NCBI RefSeq assembly: GCF_019915265.1
Contig: NZ_CP082780.1
Location: forward strand, 3,100,001-3,164,000
Direction of reading: 5' to 3'
DNA: 64,000 nt
From: Bacillus aquiflavi
Lineage (GTDB): Bacteria > Bacillota > Bacilli > Bacillales > Cytobacillaceae
This document shows positions 55,354-64,000 of the stretch, in pieces (the stretch's first letter is position 1; each line of letters starts with the position of its first letter). A model generated the notes under the pieces. That model saw only the letters and a program-made list of their open reading frames with translations. It was not told where the DNA came from and ran no database searches. A program made the position numbers and the translations under genes.

Positions 55354-55398
55354 ATAAACAGCCTATCCTTTTTAATTCGGATAAGGCTTTTTATGTTA
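55354..55398. terminator. Bidirectional terminator between ywjG and pyrG
   Basis: AGCCTATCC and GGATAAGGCT arms (one bulged base) surround a 10-base loop; TTTTTATG follows on the plus strand. The genes on either side converge. Confidence 0.65.
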
Positions 55399-55407
55399 AC
55401 AATCTTT

Positions 55408-57027
<1,620 letters not shown>

Positions 57028-57113
57028 TCATCAGTTTGTACATGTTAGCCCTAGTTTAAAGACTGTTCATTACAGATTTTTTTTATTATTTTAAAATAAT
57101 CCTTTGGAGCAAA

Positions 57114-57152
57114 AAATAAAAAACGCCCCGCTAAAAATCAGGGAGCGTTATC
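57114..57152 (-). terminator. Terminator after rpoE
   Basis: On the minus strand AACGCTCCC pairs with GGGGCGTT (small internal mismatches) and is followed by six T residues. It lies 125 bases beyond the rpoE stop. Confidence 0.65.
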
Positions 57153-57276
57153 ATCATTATTTTTATCGTTCCTTTTTTTAAGGAGCCCAAACATGATTCT
57201 ACAAGCAGAAGATAGAAAAGTCAAGATGATTATTTATCATCATCTCGGATTGCTACAAGACCAATATAGATGATGG

Positions 57277-57810
57277 TTATTCTTCATCTTCTTCATCAAA
57301 GTCATCATCTTCTATCTCTTCTTCAAGATCAAAATCTTCATCTTCTTCGAGCAACTCTTCATCTAGGTCATCGTCAAATAATTCCTTTTCTTTTTCATCA
57401 TCAAGAAGTTCCTCATCATCTTCTTCGTCATCAAAAACATCGACATCATCAAAGTCTTCATCAAAATTTTCGTATTCATCAAAATCGTTTTCTTTAATTG
57501 CTTTTTTCGCCTTCTTTTTCTTCTTTGGCTTTATAAGAGTAATGGTATCATCGTCAGTTTGCTCTACTGGATACCAGCTTCGCAATCCCCAGCGATTTTC
57601 CCCTAATGAGATAAATCGTCCATCAACATTCAAGTCTGTATAAAATTGTGAAATCCTTGCTCTTACCTCCTGTTCAGTAAAACCAAGAGCTTTTTTTAGT
57701 TCAACCATAATCTCTTGAAAAGAAACTGCTTGTTTTTTATTTTTTAACTGATGATAGGCAACTTCAATTAATGCCATCTCCCTTAGTTGTTCCTTAGTGT
57801 ATTGGCTCAA
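57277..57810 (-). CDS. rpoE: RNA polymerase delta subunit
   Basis: A Bacillota-specific RNA polymerase subunit (177 aa) that speeds recycling and alters promoter selectivity. A folded N-terminal winged-helix domain (about 1-90; ARISQFYTDLNVDGRFISLG, GLRSWYP) is followed by a Lys-rich patch (KPKKKKKAKKAI) and a disordered tail of about 80 residues almost wholly Asp and Glu. I chose the TTG at 57810, since AAGGGAG lies 8 bases before; a GTG three codons earlier overlaps that site. Confidence 0.94.
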   Translation of the reverse strand: MSQYTKEQLREMALIEVAYHQLKNKKQAVSFQEIMVELKKALGFTEQEVRARISQFYTDLNVDGRFISLGENRWGLRSWYPVEQTDDDTITLIKPKKKKKAKKAIKENDFDEYENFDEDFDDVDVFDDEEDDEELLDDEKEKELFDDDLDEELLEEDEDFDLEEEIEDDDFDEEDEE

Positions 57811-57943
57811 ATCACGCACTCCCTTTCTCTATTAAACACTCTTATGTAAGCGATTTATTTATGAATAAAAATTTTTTCCCAAAATAGATATTCTTCATTA
57901 TAAACAAAATCAATTTGTTTATGCTAGTTCAATTCTCAGTTTT
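57811..57943. other. Short AT-rich gap
   Basis: About 130 bases upstream of rpoE. The rpoE promoter should lie here or further upstream, but no clear element was seen. Confidence 0.35.
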
Positions 57944-58120
57944 TTATTTTTTATTTAAGCTATCCTTTTTTTCCTTCTTTGTTCGACTAAATATTTGATA
58001 ATATGCCAGTATAAAAAAGAAGATTGATAACAACAAAAAAGCAATAGCTCCAAGTTGTCGTTTATAAAGATAACCTAGAATTGCAATTAACACAATAAAA
58101 ATGATAATAGCCCGTTTCAA
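57944..58120 (-). CDS. Small membrane protein, 58 aa
   Basis: A minus-strand frame from a TTG at 58120 to a TAA at 57944. It encodes MKRAIIIFIVLIAILGYLYK, then RQLGAIAFLLL, a second hydrophobic stretch and a Lys-rich C terminus (TKKEKKDSLNKK). Two predicted membrane segments with a positive turn and tail make it protein-like. A weak ribosome site (GGATGTG) lies 7 bases upstream. I do not recognise the family. It could be the small unnamed protein often found next to rpoE in Bacillus, but this is not certain. Confidence 0.6.
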   Translation of the reverse strand: MKRAIIIFIVLIAILGYLYKRQLGAIAFLLLSIFFFILAYYQIFSRTKKEKKDSLNKK

Positions 58121-58319
58121 AAATTTTCACATCCTGATTTGGATAATCGTTTAGTACGATTATAAAGGAAAACGGAAAATATTTCGTTAAAAATTAACAA
58201 TAAATTTTTAAGTTTTTTTATTACTTGGAAACTTTCCATCTCTTCAAAACTCGAAATCGCTTTACACTAGATAAAATCTTTAACCGATCGGCTTTTTTAG
58301 CGTGTATTTTATTCATTGG
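58121..58319. other. Intergenic AT-rich DNA
   Basis: About 200 bases between the small membrane gene and the inverted-repeat element. No gene or regulatory signal was seen. Confidence 0.35.
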
Positions 58320-58454
58320 CTCTGTTCATTTGTTCTAACGATATAAAATGAGAAAAAAAGTTCGCTTTCAACTTAGTCTGAAACTCGACTTCGTCTACAA
58401 TCTCAAAGAAAGCTGCTTTCTCCTTTTTTCATATCGTTAGATAAATCAACAGAG
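58320..58454. repeat. MITE-like element with terminal inverted repeats
   Basis: A 135-base segment whose ends are inverted copies: CTCTGTTCATTTGTTCTAAC at the left (58320) and the inverse of GTTAGATAAATCAACAGAG at the right (58454). The arms continue inward through CGATAT to A/T runs, about 30 bases in all with a few mismatches. No coding sequence lies inside. Ends of this kind suggest a non-autonomous transposon remnant; no clear target duplication is visible. Confidence 0.6.
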
Positions 58455-58474
58455 TGATTTAACATGCCTATTTT

Positions 58475-58515
58475 TAAAAACGGCTTATAGCAATTTGCTA
58501 CAAGCCGTTTTATTA
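58475..58515 (-). terminator. Terminator after icmF
   Basis: On the minus strand AAAACGGCTTGTAGCAA pairs with TTGCTATAAGCCGTTTTT (one G-U pair) with a very small loop and a T tail. It follows the icmF stop at 58538. Confidence 0.88.
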
Positions 58516-58537
58516 TAGACGAGCGTTTAATATCTTA

Positions 58538-61500
58538 TTACATATTACGTCGATATTGTCCGCCAACTTCATAAAGTGCACTTGTAATCTGACCTAGACT
58601 TGCTACTTTTACAGTTTCCATAAGCTCTGCAAATATATTTCCGCCACTCACCGCAGCATTTTTTAGACTTTTTAAAGCTTCATCTACTTTATCTTTGTTT
58701 CGTTCTTGGAATGCGCGCAAGTTATTAATTTGCAATTCTTTTTCTTCAGTAGTTGCTCTAGCAAGCTCCATGTTATTTACCTCTTCTTCTGAAGCCGGAT
58801 TCGGATTTAAGTACGTATTTACACCGATAATCGGCAACTCACCTGAATGCTTTTTCATTTCATAGTGCATCGACTCGTCTTGGATTTTACCTCTTTGATA
58901 TTGTGTTTCCATTGCTCCAAGAACCCCGCCGCGATCATTTAAACGTTCAAATTCTTGTAAAACCGCTTCTTCAACAAGATCAGTTAATTCTTCAATAATA
59001 AATGAACCTTGGAGCGGATTTTCATTTTTCGTTAAACCATGTTCCTTCGTAATAATCATTTGAATGGCCATGGCACGACGGACTGATTCTTCTGTAGGTG
59101 TTGTAATTGCTTCATCATAGGCATTTGTATGAAGAGAATTACAGTTATCCTGCAATGCCATAAGTGCTTGCAACGTTGTCCGTATGTCATTGAAGTCAAT
59201 TTCTTGAGCATGTAGTGATCTTCCAGATGTTTGAACATGATATTTCAATTTCTGACTTCGCTCATTTGCACCATACTTATCTCTCATAACAGTAGCCCAA
59301 ATACGACGCGCAACACGACCAATTACAGTATATTCGGGATCTAGACCATTCGAAAAGAAAAATGACAGGTTCGGTGCAAAGTCATCGATATCCATGCCCC
59401 TGCTTAAATAATATTCTACATATGTGAATCCGTTTGCTAATGTAAATGCTAACTGTGTAATCGGATTCGCACCTGCTTCAGCAATGTGATAGCCAGAGAT
59501 TGATACTGAGTAATAATTCCGGACTTTATGATCGATAAAATATTGTTGAATGTCTCCCATCATTCTTAAAGCAAATTCTGTTGAAAAGATACAGGTATTT
59601 TGTCCTTGATCTTCTTTTAAAATATCCGCTTGGACTGTTCCTCTCACCGTTTGTAAAGTATAATCCTTTACACTTAGAAACTCTTCAGCTGTAAGCTTAC
59701 GTCCCAATTCTTCTTCCTTCTTACTGACCTGTTGCTCTATTGCAGTATTCATAAACATCGCTAAAATAATTGGAGCTGGTCCATTTATTGTCATTGAGAC
59801 AGAAGTAGATGGATGACATAAATCAAATCCAGCATATAGCTTCTTCATGTCATCAAGAGTACAAATACTTACACCACTTTCACCAATTTTCCCATAAATA
59901 TCCGGCCGGTGATCTGGATCCTCCCCATAAAGAGTGACTGAATCAAAAGCAGTACTAAGACGTTTAGCAGGATCCGATTTCGATAAATAATGAAAACGGC
60001 GATTCGTTCTTTCAGGTGTTCCCTCTCCGGCAAATTGACGCTTAGGATCTTCACCTTTCCGTTTAAACGGAAAGACTCCGGCAGTATATGGAAATGCTCC
60101 TGGGACATTTTCATGATAAACCCATCGCAAAATTTCACCGTAATCTTTATATTTTGGTAGCACTACTTTAGGTATGTTAAGACCTGCAAGGCTTTTTATC
60201 TTTAAGTCGGTAATGATTTCTTTATCCCTAATTTTTGTGACAAATTGATCTGAAGAGTATTTTTCCTTTAATACTTCCCAGCTTTCTAATATTTTTTTCG
60301 ATTCCTCAGATAGCTTTGATTCGATCTCCTTTTTTAAAGCTTCCAGTGCATCAAGCATTTGTTTTCCTTTTTCGTTCTGTTTAACTAAGTCAATTGTGCC
60401 TTCTAATTGAAACAATCTTCGTGCTATTTCACATTGTTCATATGCTTTTTTATGATAGTGTTTAACCGTTTCGGAAATTTCCCGTAAATAATAGCGTCTA
60501 TCATTTGGAATAATGACATTTTGTTTTTCAACAATTACATTTTTTGAAAATGAAGCAGACCAATTCTTCCCCGCTTTTTCATTTATTTTTTCAATAAGTG
60601 CTGCAAACAACGCATTCGTTCCAGGGTCATTAAATTGACTAGCGATCGTTCCATAAACTGGCATGTGTTCAATTTCAAGATCAAATAGCTCATGGCTGCG
60701 CTGATATTGTTTAGAAACTTGCCTTTTTGCATCTTCTGAACCTTTTCGTTCGAATTTATTAATAACGATTAAATCAGCAAAATCAATCATATCAATTTTT
60801 TCAAGCTGGGAAGGGGCTCCAAACTCACTTGTCATCACATACATTGATAAATCACAAATTTCAGTTATTTCAGCATCCCCTTGACCAATTCCACTTGTCT
60901 CAACAATGATAAGATCAAAGTTTGCTGCCTTTACGACAGATATAGCATCTTTTATTGCTAATGAAAGCTCACTTTTTGATTTTCTAGTTGCCAAGCTTCT
61001 CATATAAACTCGAGGAGAAAAAATTGCATTCATACGGATTCGATCGCCTAGTAAAGCACCGCCTGTTTTTTGCTTAGTCGGGTCAACTGAAAGGATCGCA
61101 ACTTTTTTATCTGGAATCTCACTTAAAAACCGACGAATGAGTTCATCTGTTAGGGAGCTTTTTCCCGCACCGCCTGTTCCAGTAATTCCCATAACAGGGA
61201 CTAATCTTTCTATTTCCTTTATTTGCTGTAAAACTGTTTCAACAGCTGCAGCTGCCTCATTATTTGAATCTACTTGGCTCTCAGCTAAAGTAATTAATTT
61301 TGCAATTGTATTTACATTTCCCTGTTGAAGCTTTTCTAATTGCTCACCAGAATCTTGTGAAACAGTAGGAAAATCACATTCCTCAAGCATCAAGTTGATC
61401 ATTCCTTGTAAACCAAGGGCTCTCCCGTCTTCAGGAGAAAAAATCCTCGCAATTCCATAATTATGAAGCTCATTTATTTCTTTTGGAATAATAACCCCGC

Positions 61501-61798
61501 CGCCGCCTCCATATATACGAATATGCGGCGCACCTCTTTCTTTTAAGAGATCATACATATATTTAAAATATTCTACATGTCCCCCTTGATAGGAAGAGAT
61601 TGCAATTCCTTGAACATCTTCTTGTATAGCTGCATTCACAACCTCCTCAACGGAACGATTATGACCAAGGTGAATAACTTCGGCACCGCTTGCTTGAATA
61701 ATACGGCGCATAATATTAATTGAAGCATCATGTCCATCAAACAAGCTTGAAGCTGTAACAAAACGAATATGATTCTTCGGTGTATAAACAGTTTTCAT
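58538..61798 (-). CDS. icmF: Fused isobutyryl-CoA mutase/GTPase IcmF
   Basis: An adenosylcobalamin-dependent acyl-CoA mutase fused to its own G-protein chaperone (1086 aa). The B12 domain (about 10-140) has FDGHDASIN with the cobalt-binding His23. A MeaB-like GTPase (about 195-420) has the P-loop [11 protein letters not shown] and [11 protein letters not shown]. The large catalytic domain (about 560-1086) contains [10 protein letters not shown] and the [14 protein letters not shown]-type NAYDEA loop. The family isomerises isobutyryl-CoA to n-butyryl-CoA, and some members act on isovaleryl- or pivalyl-CoA. A TetR regulator lies 3 bases upstream and acyl-CoA dehydrogenases just before that. Confidence 0.96.
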   Translation of the reverse strand: MKTVYTPKNHIRFVTASSLFDGHDASINIMRRIIQASGAEVIHLGHNRSVEEVVNAAIQEDVQGIAISSYQGGHVEYFKYMYDLLKERGAPHIRIYGGGGGVIIPKEINELHNYGIARIFSPEDGRALGLQGMINLMLEECDFPTVSQDSGEQLEKLQQGNVNTIAKLITLAESQVDSNNEAAAAVETVLQQIKEIERLVPVMGITGTGGAGKSSLTDELIRRFLSEIPDKKVAILSVDPTKQKTGGALLGDRIRMNAIFSPRVYMRSLATRKSKSELSLAIKDAISVVKAANFDLIIVETSGIGQGDAEITEICDLSMYVMTSEFGAPSQLEKIDMIDFADLIVINKFERKGSEDAKRQVSKQYQRSHELFDLEIEHMPVYGTIASQFNDPGTNALFAALIEKINEKAGKNWSASFSKNVIVEKQNVIIPNDRRYYLREISETVKHYHKKAYEQCEIARRLFQLEGTIDLVKQNEKGKQMLDALEALKKEIESKLSEESKKILESWEVLKEKYSSDQFVTKIRDKEIITDLKIKSLAGLNIPKVVLPKYKDYGEILRWVYHENVPGAFPYTAGVFPFKRKGEDPKRQFAGEGTPERTNRRFHYLSKSDPAKRLSTAFDSVTLYGEDPDHRPDIYGKIGESGVSICTLDDMKKLYAGFDLCHPSTSVSMTINGPAPIILAMFMNTAIEQQVSKKEEELGRKLTAEEFLSVKDYTLQTVRGTVQADILKEDQGQNTCIFSTEFALRMMGDIQQYFIDHKVRNYYSVSISGYHIAEAGANPITQLAFTLANGFTYVEYYLSRGMDIDDFAPNLSFFFSNGLDPEYTVIGRVARRIWATVMRDKYGANERSQKLKYHVQTSGRSLHAQEIDFNDIRTTLQALMALQDNCNSLHTNAYDEAITTPTEESVRRAMAIQMIITKEHGLTKNENPLQGSFIIEELTDLVEEAVLQEFERLNDRGGVLGAMETQYQRGKIQDESMHYEMKKHSGELPIIGVNTYLNPNPASEEEVNNMELARATTEEKELQINNLRAFQERNKDKVDEALKSLKNAAVSGGNIFAELMETVKVASLGQITSALYEVGGQYRRNM

Positions 61799-61801
61799 CT
61801 T

Positions 61802-62458
61802 TTATTCTTCTCCCCTTTGTCTTTTTTCTGCTGAAGACCCCTTTATTCCTTTCATAAGCAGACTCGTTTGTAATTCAATATATTCTTCAATTGAATAAAG
61901 CTTGTGCAGAGCCCATCTACGGAAGCCCCACATTTGGCCTTGGACGAAGATATTATGAGCAATCATTTTTACTTCTTGTTCAGATAACTGTAATTCCCCA
62001 TTTTCTACACAGCGTTTGATTGCGTTTTCAAACATTCCGACCATTTCAAGTTCTTTTCTTAATACGTAAGGAAGAGCGTCCTTTGTAAGCGACTTTACTT
62101 CTTGATACATAACGAGAACTTCATCTTGCATGTCATCCATTACTCTAAAATAATTAGCTACTCCAAGCTCCAGGCTCTCGATTGTCCCTTTATTCGTATC
62201 TAACGCCTTTTTAAGACGCTCCTGTACTTCATCATAGATACTGTCACAAACAAGATATAAAACATCCTCCTTAGTACGAATATATTCATATAATGTTCCG
62301 ATACTAAAACCTGATGCTCTAGCAATCTCCCTCGTTGTAGTCCTATGAAAACCTTTCTCTTTAAAAAGAGAAACGGCTCCTTTAATCATTTCATTTCGTC
62401 GTTTTTTTACAAGACGTTCGTCTTTTACAGAAGCATGCACCTCTCGTTTTTTCACCAT
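61802..62458 (-). CDS. TetR family regulator (FadR/YsiA-like)
   Basis: A TetR-type repressor of 218 aa. The N-terminal helix-turn-helix (about 25-70; MIKGAVSLFKEKGFHRTTTREIARASGFSIGTLYEYI) is followed by an all-helical ligand domain. Its place with icmF and acyl-CoA dehydrogenases suggests an acyl-CoA-responsive regulator of branched-chain or fatty-acid breakdown, like FadR of B. subtilis. Only 3 bases separate it from icmF, so they are co-transcribed and it may control its own operon. The ligand is inferred. Confidence 0.85.
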   Translation of the reverse strand: MVKKREVHASVKDERLVKKRRNEMIKGAVSLFKEKGFHRTTTREIARASGFSIGTLYEYIRTKEDVLYLVCDSIYDEVQERLKKALDTNKGTIESLELGVANYFRVMDDMQDEVLVMYQEVKSLTKDALPYVLRKELEMVGMFENAIKRCVENGELQLSEQEVKMIAHNIFVQGQMWGFRRWALHKLYSIEEYIELQTSLLMKGIKGSSAEKRQRGEE

Positions 62459-62493
62459 TTCATCTAACCGCCTTTTATTTCTCCATATAGTAG

Positions 62494-62517
62494 AAGGCGG
62501 AAGAGCTCCTCCGCCAA
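62494..62517. other. Hairpin between acyl-CoA dehydrogenase and TetR gene
   Basis: GGCGGA and TCCGCC flank an 8-base loop containing GAGCTC. It may be a weak attenuator or, since AGGCGGAAGAGCTCCTCCGCC is palindromic, part of an operator for the adjacent TetR protein. Confidence 0.35.
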
Positions 62518-62558
62518 TACCTTTTCTATTTCATTATGAAATACTTTTATAGATTCAA

Positions 62559-63698
62559 CTATTTTGTCAACATACGTGAGATAACGAGACGTTGAATTTC
62601 TTGAGTTCCTTCATATATTTGTGTTATTTTTGCATCCCTCATAAAACGCTCTACCGGATAATCCTTCGTATAACCATAACCGCCAAATATTTGAACTGCC
62701 TCAGTTGTTACCTTCATTGCAGTATCTCCTGCAAACAGCTTTGACATTGCAGATTCTTTTCCGTACGGAAGCCCCTTTGATTCAAGCCATGCTGCTTGAT
62801 ACGTTAATAATCTTGCTGCTTCTATTTGAGTTGCCATGTCAGCAAGCTTAAAGCTGATTCCTTGTTGAGCAGCAATTGGTTTACCGAATTGTTGGCGTTC
62901 CTTTGCATATTCTACTGCAGCATCTAACGCTCCTTGAGCAATACCAACAGCTTGAGCAGCAATTCCATTTCGCCCGCCATCAAGTGTCATCATCGCAACT
63001 TTAAATCCATCTCCTTCAGCTCCAAGTAAGTTTTCTTTCGGAACTTTACAATCTTCAAAGATAATTTCTGTAGTTGGAGATGAACGTATTCCTAGTTTCT
63101 TTTCTTTTTTCCCGACTGAAAAACCAGGGAAGTCTTTTTCAACAATAAACGCACTCGTTCCTCTTTGCTTTTTCTCAGGGTCAGTTAAAGCAAACACGAC
63201 ATAAATATCAGCGATTCCTCCATTAGTAATAAAAATCTTTGAACCATTTAGAACGTAATGATCGCCTTCCAAGCGAGCTGTCGTTTTCATTCCTCCTGCA
63301 TCAGATCCACTAGCTGGTTCTGTTAAACCATATGCTCCAATCTTTTCTCCCTGTGCCATCGGTTTTAAATATTTTTGTTTTTGTTCTTCATTTCCAAACT
63401 TAAAGATTGGCCAGCCAGCTAGAGATGTATGGGCTGAAAGTGTTACTCCAGTCGATGCACAAACTCTTGAAAGTTCTTCTACTGCGATACAATATGCTAA
63501 ATAATCACTGCCGATCCCACCGTACTCTTCAGGCCATGGAATTCCCGTTAAACCAAGTGCAGCCATTTGATCAAAAATTGACTGATCAAAGCGCTCTTCT
63601 TCATCTCTTTCAGCAGCCGTTGGCGCAACTTCATTCTTTGCAAAATCCCTTACCATTTTACGAATCATTTCGTGCTCTTCTGTTAATTTAAAATTCAT
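62559..63698 (-). CDS. acdA: Acyl-CoA dehydrogenase
   Basis: An FAD-dependent acyl-CoA dehydrogenase (379 aa) that makes the 2,3-double bond in beta-oxidation or branched-chain acyl-CoA breakdown. [19 protein letters not shown] and the C-terminal [15 protein letters not shown] with the catalytic-region Glu are the two family signatures. The ATG at 63698 is preceded by GGCGGGGA; the frame is open to 63740. It lies upstream of the TetR and icmF genes on the same strand. Confidence 0.94.
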   Translation of the reverse strand: MNFKLTEEHEMIRKMVRDFAKNEVAPTAAERDEEERFDQSIFDQMAALGLTGIPWPEEYGGIGSDYLAYCIAVEELSRVCASTGVTLSAHTSLAGWPIFKFGNEEQKQKYLKPMAQGEKIGAYGLTEPASGSDAGGMKTTARLEGDHYVLNGSKIFITNGGIADIYVVFALTDPEKKQRGTSAFIVEKDFPGFSVGKKEKKLGIRSSPTTEIIFEDCKVPKENLLGAEGDGFKVAMMTLDGGRNGIAAQAVGIAQGALDAAVEYAKERQQFGKPIAAQQGISFKLADMATQIEAARLLTYQAAWLESKGLPYGKESAMSKLFAGDTAMKVTTEAVQIFGGYGYTKDYPVERFMRDAKITQIYEGTQEIQRLVISRMLTK

Positions 63699-63882
63699 TA
63701 TAATCCCCGCCTTTTTATTTGTTAACACCTTTGTCGCCATTGGGCATTTGATGTTTTTTTACTATTAAAATAGCCTTTTTACAACCCCCAAAATTAAGAA
63801 ACAATTATAAAACTGTTTTTAAGCTGATGAACAAGAAGTTCTATCTCTTTCGCAAATGCTGAAATACAAGTAAACTTAATAT
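63699..63882. other. Gap between two acyl-CoA dehydrogenase genes
   Basis: About 180 bases with no gene. A TTGTTCATCAGC-containing stretch near 63820 has no clear hairpin. A promoter for the acdA-TetR-icmF group may lie here. Confidence 0.3.
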
Positions 63883-64000
63883 TTATTGTAGCAGCTGCTT
63901 ACTAATAACTAACCGCTGAATTTCACTTGTTCCCTCGTATATTTCTGTCACTTTCGCATCACGGAAAAAACGTTCGACAGGATAATCTTTCGTATAACCG
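63883..64000 (-). CDS. Second acyl-CoA dehydrogenase, C-terminal part
   Basis: The last 38 codons of a gene cut by the window edge: [20 protein letters not shown] followed by [18 protein letters not shown] and a TAA at 63883. This is the C-terminal signature of acyl-CoA dehydrogenases and closely parallels the end of the gene at 62559. Two adjacent paralogs of this kind are common in Bacillus branched-chain acyl-CoA clusters. Confidence 0.9.
   Translation of the reverse strand, partial: GYTKDYPVERFFRDAKVTEIYEGTSEIQRLVISKQLLQ

Overview
The window is a stretch of an AT-rich, endospore-forming Bacillaceae chromosome (phylum Bacillota). This is shown by spoIIQ, spoIID, spoIIR and spo0F, by a full F1Fo ATP synthase operon, and by a gene order that follows the Bacillus subtilis segment spoIIQ-spoIID-murA-ywmB-ywzB ... 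atp-upp-glyA-ywlG/F/E/D/C/B-spoIIR-prmC-prfA ... tdk-rpmE-rho-glpX-murZ-tal-fbaA-spo0F-ywjG-pyrG-rpoE. Almost everything is on the minus strand, so the genes read from high to low coordinates. No rRNA, tRNA, CRISPR array or intact prophage was seen.

Layout. 1-2600: a seven-LysM secreted protein and a decayed two-gene remnant. 2594-10034: a cytoplasmic-type gamma-glutamyltransferase, spoIIQ, a VanZ-like gene, spoIID, murA, ywmB and ywzB. 10223-20489: an eleven-gene nuoABCDHIJKLMN operon for a complex I without the NuoEFG NADH-input module; its NuoC carries a long Ala/Lys repeat extension. 20803-22566: a fused PabB-PabC protein. 22636-29716: atpIBEFHAGDC. 30170-36446: a subtilase, mnaA/wecB, upp, glyA and a small PCP_red-like protein. 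36602-41987: ywlG (broken by an in-frame stop), rpiB, ywlE, mntP, ywlC, ywlB and spoIIR, with a dense DnaA-box cluster between ywlC and ywlB. 42110-42727: an ORF-deleted group IIC intron just after the prmC terminator. 42798-44760: prmC and prfA. 45076-46080: a lone bioB with a BirA-like operator. 46133-57810: a YhcN-type lipoprotein, tdk, rpmE, rho, glpX, murZ, tal, fbaA, spo0F, ywjG, pyrG and rpoE. 57944-64000: a small membrane protein, a MITE-like inverted repeat, and an icmF - TetR - acyl-CoA dehydrogenase cluster, with a second acyl-CoA dehydrogenase cut by the window edge.

How the genes fit together: energy conservation (complex I and ATP synthase), envelope precursor synthesis (two MurA paralogs, MnaA), central carbon (FbaA, GlpX, transaldolase-like, RpiB), nucleotides (Upp, Tdk, PyrG), translation termination (PrfA, PrmC), transcription (Rho, delta) and sporulation signalling and engulfment (Spo0F, SpoIIR, SpoIIQ, SpoIID). 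Most of this is ordinary core chromosome. The unusual signals are the intron relic, the DnaA-box cluster, the nonsense-disrupted ywlG, low-complexity expansions in NuoC, SpoIIR and SpoIIQ, and 120-bp tandem repeats that run into the stop codon of the transaldolase-like gene. All functions are assigned by family recognition from the sequence alone; no database search was possible.
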